Below are positions 1 to 8,502 of a stretch of DNA of 64,000 nucleotides, one piece after another. The position numbers were made by a program, and so were the translations under genes. This DNA comes from Pseudomonas canadensis (GTDB taxonomy: Bacteria; Pseudomonadota; Gammaproteobacteria; Pseudomonadales; Pseudomonadaceae). The DNA is taken from the NCBI RefSeq assembly GCF_000503215.1, contig NZ_KI628540.1, positions 191,030 to 255,029 on the forward strand, written 5' to 3'. Position 1 is the first letter of the stretch. Every line of letters starts with the position of its first letter. The notes below the pieces were generated by a model. It was not told the origin of the DNA and did not search any database. It saw nothing but the letters and a program-made list of their open reading frames with translations.

Positions 1-95
1 TCACCGGCAAGGCCTTGAAGCGGCGCGAACTGGACCGCTTCTATGGGGCGTTTGGCTATGCCGAAACCACACCGGGGGTGTTTGAGCGTTTTTAA
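1..95 (+). CDS. C-terminal end of an unidentified protein (truncated by window edge)
   Basis: An open frame enters from the left edge and ends with TAA at 93-95. The last residues read ...RRELDRFYGAFGYAETTPG and then VFERF. About 30 residues are visible, too few to name a family. Codon use is GC-rich like the neighbours. Its stop overlaps the stop of the convergent flavoenzyme gene (92-94), so the two genes end tail to tail with no room for a terminator. Confidence 0.55.
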   Translation, partial: TGKALKRRELDRFYGAFGYAETTPGVFERF

Positions 96-2128
96 AGGTC
101 CTTGACCAACCGCAACGCATCGTAGATCGCCGCATGGGTGTTGCGTGCGGCCACTGCATCGCCGATCCGGAACAGTTGGAAGCAACCTTCAGGGTTGGTC
201 ACGATGTTCTGCGCGTTCCCTGCAATCAAATCCTGCTGCTCAACCGCGCCGCCATTACTGGAATGCTTGCGCAAGTCGAAGTACAGGTCATCCAGGGGAA
301 TCGTGCCATGGTTGACCACCACCTGGTCGACTACCCGTTGCTTGTGCACCGCGCCGTAGTCACTGCCAAAGCGGGCGAGCAAGCGACCGTCGCGTTTCTC
401 CACCGACTCGACCCGATAGGTCACGGTAAAGGTCACATCCAGGTCCTGCAGGCTGCGCATGTAGGGCACCAGGTTCATGGCCATGACTTCCGGGGCGAAC
501 GCACGGTCCGGGGTGACGATTTCGACGCTGGCGCCACTTTGCGCAATCACCTCGGCGGCTTGCAGCGCGGCATGGTCGCCGGCATCGTCGAAGATCAACA
601 CATGGCGCCCCGGTTTGACGTCGCCGGAAATAATGTCCCAGGTCGACACCACCCATTCATTGCCCTGAGCCAGCACCTCTGTGTGCGGCATGCCGCCGGT
701 AGCGACGATCACCACGTCCGGCTCATGGGCCAGCACCGTCTCGGCCTCGGCCCAGGTGTTGAAGTGGAATTTCACGCCAAGGCGTTCGCACTGGGCCATG
801 CGCCAGTCGATGATGCCGATCATCTCGCGACGCCGCTCACTCAGGGCGGTCAGGCGGATTTGCCCGCCGGGCCGGTCCGCCGCTTCCAGTACTGTCACAT
901 CATGCCCGCGCTCGCCGGCAACCCTGCCCGCTTCCAGCCCGGCAGGGCCCGTGCCGATGATCAGCACTTTGCGCTTCACCGCTGCCTTGGGAATGTCATG
1001 GGGCATGCTGGTTTCACGGCCGGTGGCCGCGTTGTGGATACAGTAGGCGGCGCCGCCCTGGTAGATGCGGTCCAGGCAGTAGTTGGCGCCGACGCAGGGG
1101 CGAATGTCTTCTTCACGGCGCTCGATGATCTTGCGCACGATATGCGGGTCGGTCATATGAGCGCGGGTCATGCCGACCATGTCCACCTTGCCCGACGCAA
1201 TGGCGTAGCGTGCGGTGGCGACGTCCGGGATTTTCGCCGCATGGAAGGTGGGGAAGCCGGTGGACGCACGGATTTCGCCGGCGAAATCCAGGTGCGGCGA
1301 GTTGCGCATGCCCTGGATCGGAATCACGTCGGTCAGCCCTGCATCGGTATCGATATGCCCACGTACCACGTTGAGAAAGTCCACCAGCCCACTGTCCTTG
1401 AGCATGTGCGAAACCTGCAGGCCTTCGCTGGCGGTGAATCCACCCGGCACGGTTTCGTCGCCGGTGTAGCGCACGCCTAGCAGGAATTCTTCACCGACGC
1501 GCTGGCGAATGCCGCGCAGGACGTCGAAGGTAAAGCGCATGCGGTTTTCCAACGAACCACCGTAAGGGCCGTCCAGCTCGTTGGTCAGCGGTGACCAGAA
1601 CTGATCCATCAAATGGCCGTAGGCTTGCAGTTCCAGGCCATCCAACCCGGCGGCTTTCATGCGCTCGGCGGCGTCGACGTAGTCCTTGATGATCCGCTCG
1701 ATGTCCCAGTCTTCCATCTTCTTCGGGAAGGAGCGGTGTGACGCTTCACGACGGTGTGACGGCGAGACCACGGGCAGCCAGTCGGCCTTGTCCCAGCGTG
1801 TGCGTCGGCCCAGGTGCGTCAGCTGGATCATCACTGCGGCGCCGTGTTCGTGGCACTCATCGGTCAGGTCTTTCAACCAGCCGACCACTTCATCTTTGTA
1901 CGCCAGCACATTATTGAACACCGGCGGGCTGTCCCGCGATACGGCGGCGGAGCCTGCAGTCATGGTCAAGGCCACGCCGGCCTTGGCGCGTTCGACGTGG
2001 TAGGCGCGGTACAACGCCTGCGGCATGCCGTCCACCGGATAGGCCGGTTCGTGGGCCGTGGTCATGATGCGATTGCGCAGGGTCAGGTGCTTGATTTTGT
2101 AGGGCTGCAGCAGGGGATCGCTGGACAT
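92..2128 (-). CDS. DgcA-like / N-methylproline demethylase-like FMN-FAD-4Fe4S oxidoreductase
   Basis: 678 aa, the 2,4-dienoyl-CoA reductase / trimethylamine dehydrogenase architecture. An N-terminal Old-Yellow-Enzyme TIM barrel (about 1-340) carries NRIMTTAHEPAY and IQLTHLGRRT. It is followed by a Cys cluster region (CVGANYCLDR and downstream C) and a C-terminal Rossmann FAD/NAD(P) half (VLIIGTGPAGLEAGR, about residue 390). The end, RNTHAAIYDALRLVKD, resembles dimethylglycine demethylase subunit DgcA and the N-methylproline demethylases of stachydrine catabolism. The likely job is oxidative N-demethylation of a betaine-derived amine. I chose ATG at 2128, which has GGAG upstream. A longer reading from a TTG at 2200 would run through the palindromic operator. 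It is divergent from a betaine-type binding protein, which fits. The exact substrate is inference. Confidence 0.8.
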   Translation of the reverse strand: MSSDPLLQPYKIKHLTLRNRIMTTAHEPAYPVDGMPQALYRAYHVERAKAGVALTMTAGSAAVSRDSPPVFNNVLAYKDEVVGWLKDLTDECHEHGAAVMIQLTHLGRRTRWDKADWLPVVSPSHRREASHRSFPKKMEDWDIERIIKDYVDAAERMKAAGLDGLELQAYGHLMDQFWSPLTNELDGPYGGSLENRMRFTFDVLRGIRQRVGEEFLLGVRYTGDETVPGGFTASEGLQVSHMLKDSGLVDFLNVVRGHIDTDAGLTDVIPIQGMRNSPHLDFAGEIRASTGFPTFHAAKIPDVATARYAIASGKVDMVGMTRAHMTDPHIVRKIIERREEDIRPCVGANYCLDRIYQGGAAYCIHNAATGRETSMPHDIPKAAVKRKVLIIGTGPAGLEAGRVAGERGHDVTVLEAADRPGGQIRLTALSERRREMIGIIDWRMAQCERLGVKFHFNTWAEAETVLAHEPDVVIVATGGMPHTEVLAQGNEWVVSTWDIISGDVKPGRHVLIFDDAGDHAALQAAEVIAQSGASVEIVTPDRAFAPEVMAMNLVPYMRSLQDLDVTFTVTYRVESVEKRDGRLLARFGSDYGAVHKQRVVDQVVVNHGTIPLDDLYFDLRKHSSNGGAVEQQDLIAGNAQNIVTNPEGCFQLFRIGDAVAARNTHAAIYDALRLVKDL

Positions 2129-2181
2129 TATTCGGTGCTCCGTAGTGGGCATCATCAGGCTCGGCGATCTGAAACTAGGAT

Positions 2182-2225
2182 AAATGTACATGGGTGTCAA
2201 TAATGCTCTACAGGCATGTACATTT
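2182..2225. promoter_or_regulatory. Paired ATGTACAT palindromes, putative operator
   Basis: AAATGTACATG (2182-2192) and its exact complement CATGTACATTT (2215-2225) form an 11-bp inverted repeat with a 22-bp spacer. Each arm contains the self-palindrome ATGTACAT (2184-2191 and 2216-2223). The centres are 32 bp apart, about three helical turns. The pair lies between two divergent genes, 53 bp upstream of the demethylase start and about 60 bp upstream of the binding protein start. This is what a dimer-of-dimers regulator would bind. No regulator gene is next to it in this window. Confidence 0.6.
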
Positions 2226-2284
2226 TTATTGCGATGCGCTGCAGTCGTCGCTAAGATCGGCCTAATCCCTTAGGAGAACGTCTG

Positions 2285-3178
2285 ATGAATGCTCGTGTGC
2301 ACTATCGGAAAAAAGCCTGTGCCTACCTGCTAGGCCTCGCGCTGGGCGCCAGTGCGGCGGTGACCCACGCAGAGGAGATACCACCGGTCCGCATCGGTTG
2401 GGTGAACTGGTCCGACACGGAAATCACCGTCAAGCTCGCCAGTACGGCCTTGCAGGAACATCTCAAGCAACCGGTCAAGCTGGTGATGGCCGACATCGGC
2501 ATCCAGTTCCAGGCGCTGGCCAACGGCAATATCGACCTGATCCCGATGGTCTGGCTGCCCAGCACTCACAAGGCGTTCTACGACAAGTACAAGGACCGGC
2601 TTGAAGACCTTGGCGTGCTGTATGAAGGGCGAATCGGCATGGCTGTACCCACTTCGGTGCCGGTGGCGGAAGTCTCCAGCGTGGAAGACCTGAACAAACC
2701 CGGGATCCGCGAGAAGTTCGACGGCAAGATCTTTACCTCCGAAGTCGGCAACGGCCAGTACAAGCTCACCGTCAAGGCGATTGAGGATTACAAGCTGAGG
2801 GGCTACAAACTGGTGGGGTCTTCGGAAAGCGGCATGCTCAACGAGCTGGACCGCAACCTCAAGCGCGACAAGTGGTCATTGGTCAACGCCTGGAGCCCGC
2901 ATTGGATGTTCTCCAAATGGTCGCTGCGCTATCTGGATGATCCCAAGCAGGTTTTCGGCGGCGCGGAGCAGATCCACGCCATGGCCCGTAAAGGCTTCAG
3001 CCAGCAACACCCCGAGGTGGCGTACTTCTTTGCGCATTTCTCCGTCCCTCAGGCCGACCTCGAAGCGCTGATGATGCAGGCGCGGGAGAGTACGGCAGAC
3101 AAGGCGGTGGCGGCGTATTACGCGGCGAACAAGGTGCGTTTTGAGGGGATGTTCAATCCGGGATTGGTTTCCCGGTAG
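2285..3178 (+). CDS. Glycine betaine/quaternary amine ABC transporter substrate-binding protein (OpuAC/ProX type)
   Basis: 297 aa, periplasmic. Residues 1-30 form a Sec signal peptide ending in VTHAEE. The rest is the OpuAC fold (VRIGWVNWSDTEI at the start, then NIDLIPMVWLP and KWSLVNAWSPHW). The Trp- and Tyr-rich pocket residues suit a quaternary ammonium ligand. RBS AGGAG is about 8 nt before ATG. No permease or ATPase follows, so it is an orphan binding protein that would have to feed a transporter encoded elsewhere. Divergence from the DgcA-like enzyme suggests a betaine such as proline betaine or N-methylproline as ligand. That ligand is inference. Confidence 0.85.
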   Translation: MNARVHYRKKACAYLLGLALGASAAVTHAEEIPPVRIGWVNWSDTEITVKLASTALQEHLKQPVKLVMADIGIQFQALANGNIDLIPMVWLPSTHKAFYDKYKDRLEDLGVLYEGRIGMAVPTSVPVAEVSSVEDLNKPGIREKFDGKIFTSEVGNGQYKLTVKAIEDYKLRGYKLVGSSESGMLNELDRNLKRDKWSLVNAWSPHWMFSKWSLRYLDDPKQVFGGAEQIHAMARKGFSQQHPEVAYFFAHFSVPQADLEALMMQARESTADKAVAAYYAANKVRFEGMFNPGLVSR

Positions 3179-3211
3179 GCATAGCCTTCTGCTCAAGGTT
3201 TCCGAGCAATT

Positions 3212-3258
3212 GTGGTGAGCGGGCTTGTTGTGGTGAGCGGGGCAAGCCCGTTCACCAC
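3212..3258. repeat. REP-type palindrome (GTGGTGAGCGGG family) with partial tandem copy
   Basis: GTGGTGAGCGG at 3230-3240 pairs with CCCGTTCACCAC ending at 3258. A partial copy GTGGTGAGCGGGCTTG lies 18 bp upstream (3212-3227). The same tandem arrangement recurs at 40764-40914. It probably also serves as a bidirectional transcription barrier between the convergent genes on either side. Confidence 0.7.
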
Positions 3259-3262
3259 GATA

Positions 3263-3571
3263 TCAGGCATATGAATAGCCGCCACGCGCTGCGCGCAGCG
3301 AATCGCGAACGGCATCGGTGCGCAACTGAAGTGTCATCTGCGCCTCGTCGATCACGATTTCTGCGACGATCAACACGCAGATCAGCGGCGCGGTCACGAA
3401 CCAATGGCACCAGCATTGCGTCGCCAGTGACACGAAAACGCCGATGATCCACAGCGCCAGCACCCACTTTGGCGCGCGCTGTTGCAGCGGCACCCAGAAC
3501 CTTTGCAGTCGTTTCAGGCGGGCCGTGTGCAGTCGCAGCGACTCTTCGAGGAGTGATAGGGAAGGGCTCAT
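3263..3571 (-). CDS. Small hypothetical membrane protein
   Basis: 102 aa from ATG 3571 (MSPSLSLLEESLRLHTARL). A basic amphipathic N-terminus is followed by two close hydrophobic segments (about residues 34-49 WVLALWIIGVFVSLA and 56-70 FVTAPLICVLIVAEI). The C-terminal tail is cytoplasmic-looking and ends RAARGGYSYA. I do not recognise the family. The ribosome site is weak (GAG 8 nt upstream). A frame-shifted alternative over the same bases lacks the hydrophobic pattern and is less convincing. Confidence 0.55.
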   Translation of the reverse strand: MSPSLSLLEESLRLHTARLKRLQRFWVPLQQRAPKWVLALWIIGVFVSLATQCWCHWFVTAPLICVLIVAEIVIDEAQMTLQLRTDAVRDSLRAARGGYSYA

Positions 3572-3791
3572 GTTCACACTCGTTAAGATATCCGGGCACG
3601 GCTGGGGACGGGATGCCCCAGCCACGACAGGTTGATACGTTCAACTTCTATCCAATGCCCGTTTCGAGGCGTTGCAACGCAGCTTTTGAACGCAATGCAA
3701 ACATGCTCGGCGTTCAATAAGACAAAGCATCGATAGCGTTGGTTTTTTTTGAACATCATGGACAAGATGCACATGGCGGGGCCTGGTTTAC

Positions 3792-4853
3792 TCAAAGGTT
3801 CCAGCTGAGTTCAAACAGCGTTCCGCCGTTTTCCATTTTTCGACACGTCACCGCGCCGCCGTGGGCAATGGCAATCGCACGCACCACCGCCAGGCCCAAG
3901 CCACTGCCACCCTGGGCGCGTGAGCGAGAGTTTTCGCCGCGTTGAAAGGCTTCGAAAAGGTGCGTTGCAAAGTCCTCATCAATGCCTGGGCCGTCGTCGC
4001 GTACCCTCAGGTAATGAACGCCATCACGCGTGCTCAGGTGCACGTTGACGTTGCCCGGTGTCGCGTGCCGACGCACGTTGTCCAGCAGGGCCAGCAAGGC
4101 CTGGCGGATACGCGCGGGATCGCAGCGCAGAATGCGGCGTTGCAGGTCCAGTTGCAGGGTAAAACCAGCAGCGGCCAGGCTCGGTTCGAACAGCCGCACA
4201 TCGTCCTCAACCCCTGCGGCGAGGTCGGCCTCTTGCACGTTGACTTCGAGGTAGCCGCTGTCACCCAGACCCACCACGCGCAGGTCCTCGATCATCCGCG
4301 CCAGCCCTTCGACCTGCCCGAGCAGGCTGTAGAACTGCGCTGTGTCCGGCTCGAATACGCCCTCGGCCAAACCTTGCAGGCGCCCCCGCAAGATGGTCAG
4401 CGGCGTGCGCAGTTCGTGGGCAATCGCCGCGTTCCAGAACGCCTGCTCCTGCGCCATGCGTTTCAAACGTTGGGCCATGCTGTTGAAGTCATTCACCAAA
4501 ATAGCCGCCTCACCGATGGACTCGTCGCCGGCCACGGCTTGCACATCGAGGTCGCCGTCCGCCAGTTTGCGCAGGTTTTCGGCCACCGAGTTCAAGGGCA
4601 TCAGGATGCGACGGGATAACTTGGTGGCCACGAGTGCGCCCACCGCCAGGCTGACGCAGGTGGTCAAGCCCATCCACGCCCATTCGGCATTGGCCGGCAT
4701 CCATTCATCGACCTGCTCGTCCGTAAGTGGCCAGTAGGTCCAGAGCAGGGCGTAGAACACATAGGAGCCGATCACCGCCAAGGCGATCACGCACAGCACC
4801 ACGACCGACATGGACAAGATGATCTGGCGGCTCAAGCCATTGAATAGTTTCAC
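3792..4853 (-). CDS. Sensor histidine kinase (BaeS/AdeS-like)
   Basis: 353 aa inner-membrane kinase. TM1 is about 11-36 and TM2 about 60-78, with a short periplasmic loop of about 25 residues between them. HAMP is about 80-130, the dimerisation H-box AIAHELRTPLTIL has phospho-acceptor H146, and the HATPase domain shows N-box LLDNVRRHA, DDGPGID and GGSGLGLAV. The very short sensor loop suggests intramembrane or cofactor sensing rather than a large ligand pocket. Its ATG overlaps the TGA of the upstream response regulator (ATGA, 4850-4853), so the pair is translationally coupled. AdeRS/BaeSR relatives often control efflux pumps, but no pump lies adjacent here. Confidence 0.9.
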   Translation of the reverse strand: MKLFNGLSRQIILSMSVVVLCVIALAVIGSYVFYALLWTYWPLTDEQVDEWMPANAEWAWMGLTTCVSLAVGALVATKLSRRILMPLNSVAENLRKLADGDLDVQAVAGDESIGEAAILVNDFNSMAQRLKRMAQEQAFWNAAIAHELRTPLTILRGRLQGLAEGVFEPDTAQFYSLLGQVEGLARMIEDLRVVGLGDSGYLEVNVQEADLAAGVEDDVRLFEPSLAAAGFTLQLDLQRRILRCDPARIRQALLALLDNVRRHATPGNVNVHLSTRDGVHYLRVRDDGPGIDEDFATHLFEAFQRGENSRSRAQGGSGLGLAVVRAIAIAHGGAVTCRKMENGGTLFELSWNL

Positions 4854-5599
4854 GCGCCACTCCCGAACCGATAACCCACCCCGCGAATGCTCGCCGGCAC
4901 GCCTTGCAGCCCGAGGTCTTCGATCTTGCGGCGCAACTTACTGATATGGCTGTCGACCGTGCGTTCCAGGCTGTCGCTCTCCGGCGAGCACAGCGACAAC
5001 AATTCTGCGCGGCTGAACACGCGTTTCGGCGCTCGGGCCAACTGCGCCAGCAATCTGAACTCGGTGACGGTCAGCAGCAGCGGCAACGTGGTGCCTTCGA
5101 TGTTCACCGTGACCTGATGGCTTTCGATATCGATTTCAAACCCATCCACGCGCAACACGCTGGCGCCGACACCGGATTTGTAGTTGACGGAGCGCCGCAG
5201 AACCGCCTGGGTACGTGCCACCACCTCGGCCGGGTTGAATGGCTTGACGATGTAGTCATCGGCACCGATACGCAAACCCATCAACTTGTCCATGTCCTGG
5301 TCCTGCGCGGTCAGCATGATCACTGGAGTGTTGCCGCGATGGCGCACTTCGGCCAGGACTTGCCAGCCATCGACATGGGGCATCAGCACATCCAGCAGCA
5401 TCAGGTCTGGCTTGAGGCTCAGGTGCAGTTCCAGCGCGTGCCGGCCATCAAGGGCGTGGGCGGTGCGAAAGCCGCTGCGCTTGAGATAGGCGATCAGGAT
5501 ATCCGCAATCTCGGGCTCGTCTTCCGCGATCAGCACCAAGGCCTGGTTCTCTCGGATGCTGTTGGGCCGGGATGTTGATGCGACGGGGTAATCGTTCAT
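4850..5599 (-). CDS. OmpR-family response regulator (BaeR/AdeR-like)
   Basis: 249 aa from ATG 5599. The receiver domain has the acidic pair ED at 26-27, phospho-acceptor D70 in LMLLDVLMPHVDGW, and KPF near 120. A C-terminal winged helix follows (LTVTEFRLLAQLA, then VDSHISKLRRKIEDLG, and GVGYRF at the end). An in-frame longer start exists at 5656 (adds 19 residues). I prefer 5599 because related regulators have short N-termini. It lies first in a two-gene operon with the kinase. Confidence 0.88.
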   Translation of the reverse strand: MNDYPVASTSRPNSIRENQALVLIAEDEPEIADILIAYLKRSGFRTAHALDGRHALELHLSLKPDLMLLDVLMPHVDGWQVLAEVRHRGNTPVIMLTAQDQDMDKLMGLRIGADDYIVKPFNPAEVVARTQAVLRRSVNYKSGVGASVLRVDGFEIDIESHQVTVNIEGTTLPLLLTVTEFRLLAQLARAPKRVFSRAELLSLCSPESDSLERTVDSHISKLRRKIEDLGLQGVPASIRGVGYRFGSGA

Positions 5600-5663
5600 A
5601 GTCTGCTCGGTGAATAGGCCTTGTCGTGATTGCCGCTCCATGGCCCACGCTGTCATGTGTTGA

Positions 5664-6449
5664 TCATAGCTTCTGGGTGAGTGCGCCCAACATCTGGTTG
5701 GCGGTGGCCATCACTTTGGAATTCATCTCATAGGCCCGTTGCGTGGTGATCATGTTGACCATCTCTTCAACCGTGCTCACGTTCGAAGTCTCCAGGGAGC
5801 GTTGCAACGTGGTGCCAAAGCCGTTGAGCCCCGGCATGCCGACTTGGGGCGCTCCACTGGACGCGGTTTCCAGGAACAGGTTGTTGCCGATTGCCTGCAA
5901 ACCCGCCGGGTTGATGAAGTCGGCGGTCTGCAGGTTGCCGATGACTTGCGTCGCGGGGTTGCCGGCCACAGTGATGGACACCGTGCCGTCCTGGCCGACG
6001 GTGAAGGTCTTGGCGTTGTCCGGCACCACAACGGCCGGCTCCAGGGCGAACCCGCTGGCGGTGACCACCTGGCCATTGGCGTTCAGATGAAAGGTGCCGT
6101 CACGGGTATAGCCGAGGGTGCCGTCCGGTTGCAGCACCTGGAAAAACCCCCGGCCATTCACGGCCAGGTCCAGCGGTTGCCCGGTGGTCTGCAGGCTGCC
6201 GGCGCTGAAGTTCTTCTGGGTGCCGACGATCTGCACGCCGGTGCCGAGTTGCAGGCCCGACGGAAACGCACTGTCTTGCGTCGATTGCGCGCCCGGCTGG
6301 CGCTTGATTTGATAGAGCAAATCCTGGAACTCGGCACGATCGCGTTTGAAACCGGTGGTCGAGACGTTCGCCAGGTTATTGGAAATGGTCGTCAGCTGGG
6401 TGTCCTGGGCCGACAAGCCGGTTTTTGCGACGTACAGGGCTGGAATCAT
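5664..6449 (-). CDS. flgG: Flagellar distal rod protein FlgG, solitary copy
   Basis: 261 aa, the normal FlgG length. The N-terminal rod motif is ISNNLANVSTTGFKRDRAEF, followed by a central region GTGVQIVGTQKNFSAGSLQ and the C-terminal helix VEEMVNMITTQRAYEMNSK that packs in the rod. ATG 6449 has GGAGAG close upstream. Longer in-frame readings to 6578 are not supported. In Pseudomonas flgG normally sits inside flgFGHIJKL. Here no other flagellar gene is within reach, and the neighbours are a two-component system and a serine hydrolase. It is therefore probably an extra paralogue. The reading frame is intact. Confidence 0.92.
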   Translation of the reverse strand: MIPALYVAKTGLSAQDTQLTTISNNLANVSTTGFKRDRAEFQDLLYQIKRQPGAQSTQDSAFPSGLQLGTGVQIVGTQKNFSAGSLQTTGQPLDLAVNGRGFFQVLQPDGTLGYTRDGTFHLNANGQVVTASGFALEPAVVVPDNAKTFTVGQDGTVSITVAGNPATQVIGNLQTADFINPAGLQAIGNNLFLETASSGAPQVGMPGLNGFGTTLQRSLETSNVSTVEEMVNMITTQRAYEMNSKVMATANQMLGALTQKL

Positions 6450-6519
6450 TGGGCTCTCCGCGTGACCCGTTCGATGGGGCACTGTGATGAACCTGATTGT
6501 GCACAGCCAACGTGCGCAT

Positions 6520-7677
6520 TCATGGGAGGTTTTGTGGAGGAATGATGGAGAGGGACGTTTTTTTCCGGCCATGCTCATTTAGGCCAGGCTCGATCAAACC
6601 CGCCACGTCACGCCCGATGACTTCCGGGTAGCTGTGCTCGGCATCCAGGTTGGTCAGTACCACCACCGTCAGCCTGTCGTCGAGGTAGCGCGAGATAGAC
6701 GAGGTAAAGCCTTGCCAGGAGCCGCCGTGCTCGACCACGGGGTGCCCGTTGATCGTGCGAATTTCCCAACCGAAACCATAGCCTTGCGCACGCTGTTTGC
6801 CGGCGTAGGGGTAGGGCGTCCACATTTTTCTCAATGAGGCTTTTTTCAGCAGAGTTTCATCGTAAAGGGCACGGTCCCAGCGCTCCAGGTCGCGCACGCT
6901 GAAGTAGAGCGTGCCGTCTGCGGTGGCGTTGAACGTCGGCGAGACCCATTCCTGGTTCCTCAACACACCGTCCACCTTTTCGTAACCCGAGACACGGTTG
7001 GGCACAAGGTCGAGGTCTGAGATGACGCGCGACGAGGTCATGCCCAACGGTGTGAAAATACGTTGCTGGAGAAACTCGCCATAGGGCTGCCCGCTGACGC
7101 GATGGATCAGGATGCCGAGCAATACGAAGTTGGTGTTTTCGTACGCCCAGCCTTCGCCCGCCTTGAAGTTGATCGGCAGTTTGGCAATGGCCACCGTCAG
7201 TTGGGCGTCGGTAAAGTCCTGGCGGATATCCAGCGGTGCGCCGGGTTTTTGCAGCGCAGGCGTGTCATAGGCCGACAGCCCGGACGTGTGGGACAGCAGG
7301 TTGGCTACTGTAATTGGCGCCCAACTGGCCGGCGCTTCGGGAAAATACTGCCGGATGCTGTCATCCAGGCCAACCCTGCCTTGTTCCACCAGCATCATGA
7401 CGGCCGTTGCGGTAAAGGACTTGCCCACCGAGCCGGATTGCAAAACGCTGTCCGCGCTCATGGGCACGTTGAGTTCCACATTCGCCAGTCCATAGCCTTT
7501 GGCGAATACGGTGTGGCCGTTTCGATACACACCGAGGGCAAGCCCCGGCAACTGCTGTCGGGCCATTTGCGAGGTTACATAACGGTCGATGGCCGAAAGC
7601 TGTTCTGCCGTGAGCGGCGTTGCAATCGCCGTGGGCGCCGACATCAGCAGGAGGCTAGTCGCAAGAATTCGGAGCAT
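6520..7677 (-). CDS. Secreted serine hydrolase, class C beta-lactamase/penicillin-binding-protein fold
   Basis: 385 aa from ATG 7677 (AGAGG upstream). Residues 1-19 are a signal peptide (MLRILATSLLLMSAPTAIA). The catalytic triad elements are visible: SVGK with S83 and K86, YEN at 179-181, and HGG at 317-319 in place of KTG. This matches Pfam Beta-lactamase (PF00144) esterase/D-aminopeptidase relatives rather than a dedicated AmpC. Residues after 350 are a short basic tail. Substrate unknown: a periplasmic esterase, peptidase or weak beta-lactamase are all possible. Confidence 0.85.
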   Translation of the reverse strand: MLRILATSLLLMSAPTAIATPLTAEQLSAIDRYVTSQMARQQLPGLALGVYRNGHTVFAKGYGLANVELNVPMSADSVLQSGSVGKSFTATAVMMLVEQGRVGLDDSIRQYFPEAPASWAPITVANLLSHTSGLSAYDTPALQKPGAPLDIRQDFTDAQLTVAIAKLPINFKAGEGWAYENTNFVLLGILIHRVSGQPYGEFLQQRIFTPLGMTSSRVISDLDLVPNRVSGYEKVDGVLRNQEWVSPTFNATADGTLYFSVRDLERWDRALYDETLLKKASLRKMWTPYPYAGKQRAQGYGFGWEIRTINGHPVVEHGGSWQGFTSSISRYLDDRLTVVVLTNLDAEHSYPEVIGRDVAGLIEPGLNEHGRKKTSLSIIPPQNLP

Positions 7678-7787
7678 GGAGACCTCTAAAACGTTATCGC
7701 TGTTTTGGGAGGCGCCAGTGTGCACAAGGGGGGTGGAGTTTTACGGGAGGTTCGATGGAGAGGGCGTGGAGCCGATGGGGAACGCAA

Positions 7788-8243
7788 TCACAGGGGGTGG
7801 ATGAATTTCACATACACCTGCTCAGCGTCGTGGTCGTCCAGGTTGTCGATCTGCCCGCTCGGCGCGAATCCAGCCTTTGCAAACAGCGCCTGGGCTGCGG
7901 TGTTTGACGCATTGGTCGAAGCAAACAGCTTGGGCGTCTTGCATGCCGCCTGCGCCGCCGCCAGCAACCGCAGCGCCACACCTTGACGCTGATGCGCCGG
8001 CGACACGACGACCAGCGCCACAAAGCCATGATCGAAAAAGTCATGGGTCAGCACCAGGTAACCGGCGCATCGGCCAGCGGTGTCGACGGCAACCAGGCAT
8101 TGTTGGCGAACCACGGCATCATGGATGAACACGCGGCGATGGGTGTGGGCGGTTGCGTAGGTGTCCAGTTGGATCAGGGCACGCACGTCGTCGGGTGTGG
8201 CTTGGCGAATGGGATCTTTCGCGTAGTTGCTGTCGTTAGGCAT
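7788..8243 (-). CDS. GNAT family N-acetyltransferase
   Basis: 151 aa. The acetyl-CoA binding motif A is VVVSPAHQRQGVALRLL (about 79-95), preceded by strand FVALVV and followed by LFASTNASNTAAQALFAKAGF, the usual motif B region. It ends EQVYVKFIHPL. Cytoplasmic, single domain, no fused regulator. The acceptor (small molecule or protein) cannot be told from sequence. Confidence 0.85.
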   Translation of the reverse strand: MPNDSNYAKDPIRQATPDDVRALIQLDTYATAHTHRRVFIHDAVVRQQCLVAVDTAGRCAGYLVLTHDFFDHGFVALVVVSPAHQRQGVALRLLAAAQAACKTPKLFASTNASNTAAQALFAKAGFAPSGQIDNLDDHDAEQVYVKFIHPL

Positions 8244-8426
8244 TGCAAGCGTCCTGCCAATGTTGGAGTACTGCTTTGACAGAGCCTACTCCATGGGTTG
8301 CTGACCTGGAAACACCATTCCTTTCCAACGTTGCCTTCTGGTTTTTGCCCAGCCTAATGTCGATATCAGACCAACTCCCGCCGCTCCCAGGCTATTTTTG
8401 ATGAACTCAGGCCGCGTAAGGTGACC

Positions 8427-8444
8427 CATCATTAAGAAATGATG
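8427..8444. promoter_or_regulatory. CATCATT-AATGATG inverted repeat upstream of gabP
   Basis: CATCATT (8427-8433), spacer aaga, AATGATG (8438-8444): a perfect 7-bp inverted repeat about 60 bp upstream of gabP. A second, shorter one (TGACT at 8451-8455, AGTCA at 8460-8464) follows. They are candidate operator sites for the downstream GlxA-type regulator. This is position-based inference only. Confidence 0.35.
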
Positions 8445-8502
8445 ATCGCCTGACTCTTCAGTCAGTACACCTTGACGTCGATCACCGAGAACAACAAAAA
8501 CA

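Noticed and set aside
134..1480. 448-codon open frame antisense to the DgcA-like enzyme
   Set aside because: Typical GC-rich shadow: no RBS, His/Val/Gly-rich composition, no motif, and the opposite strand has a clear family match.
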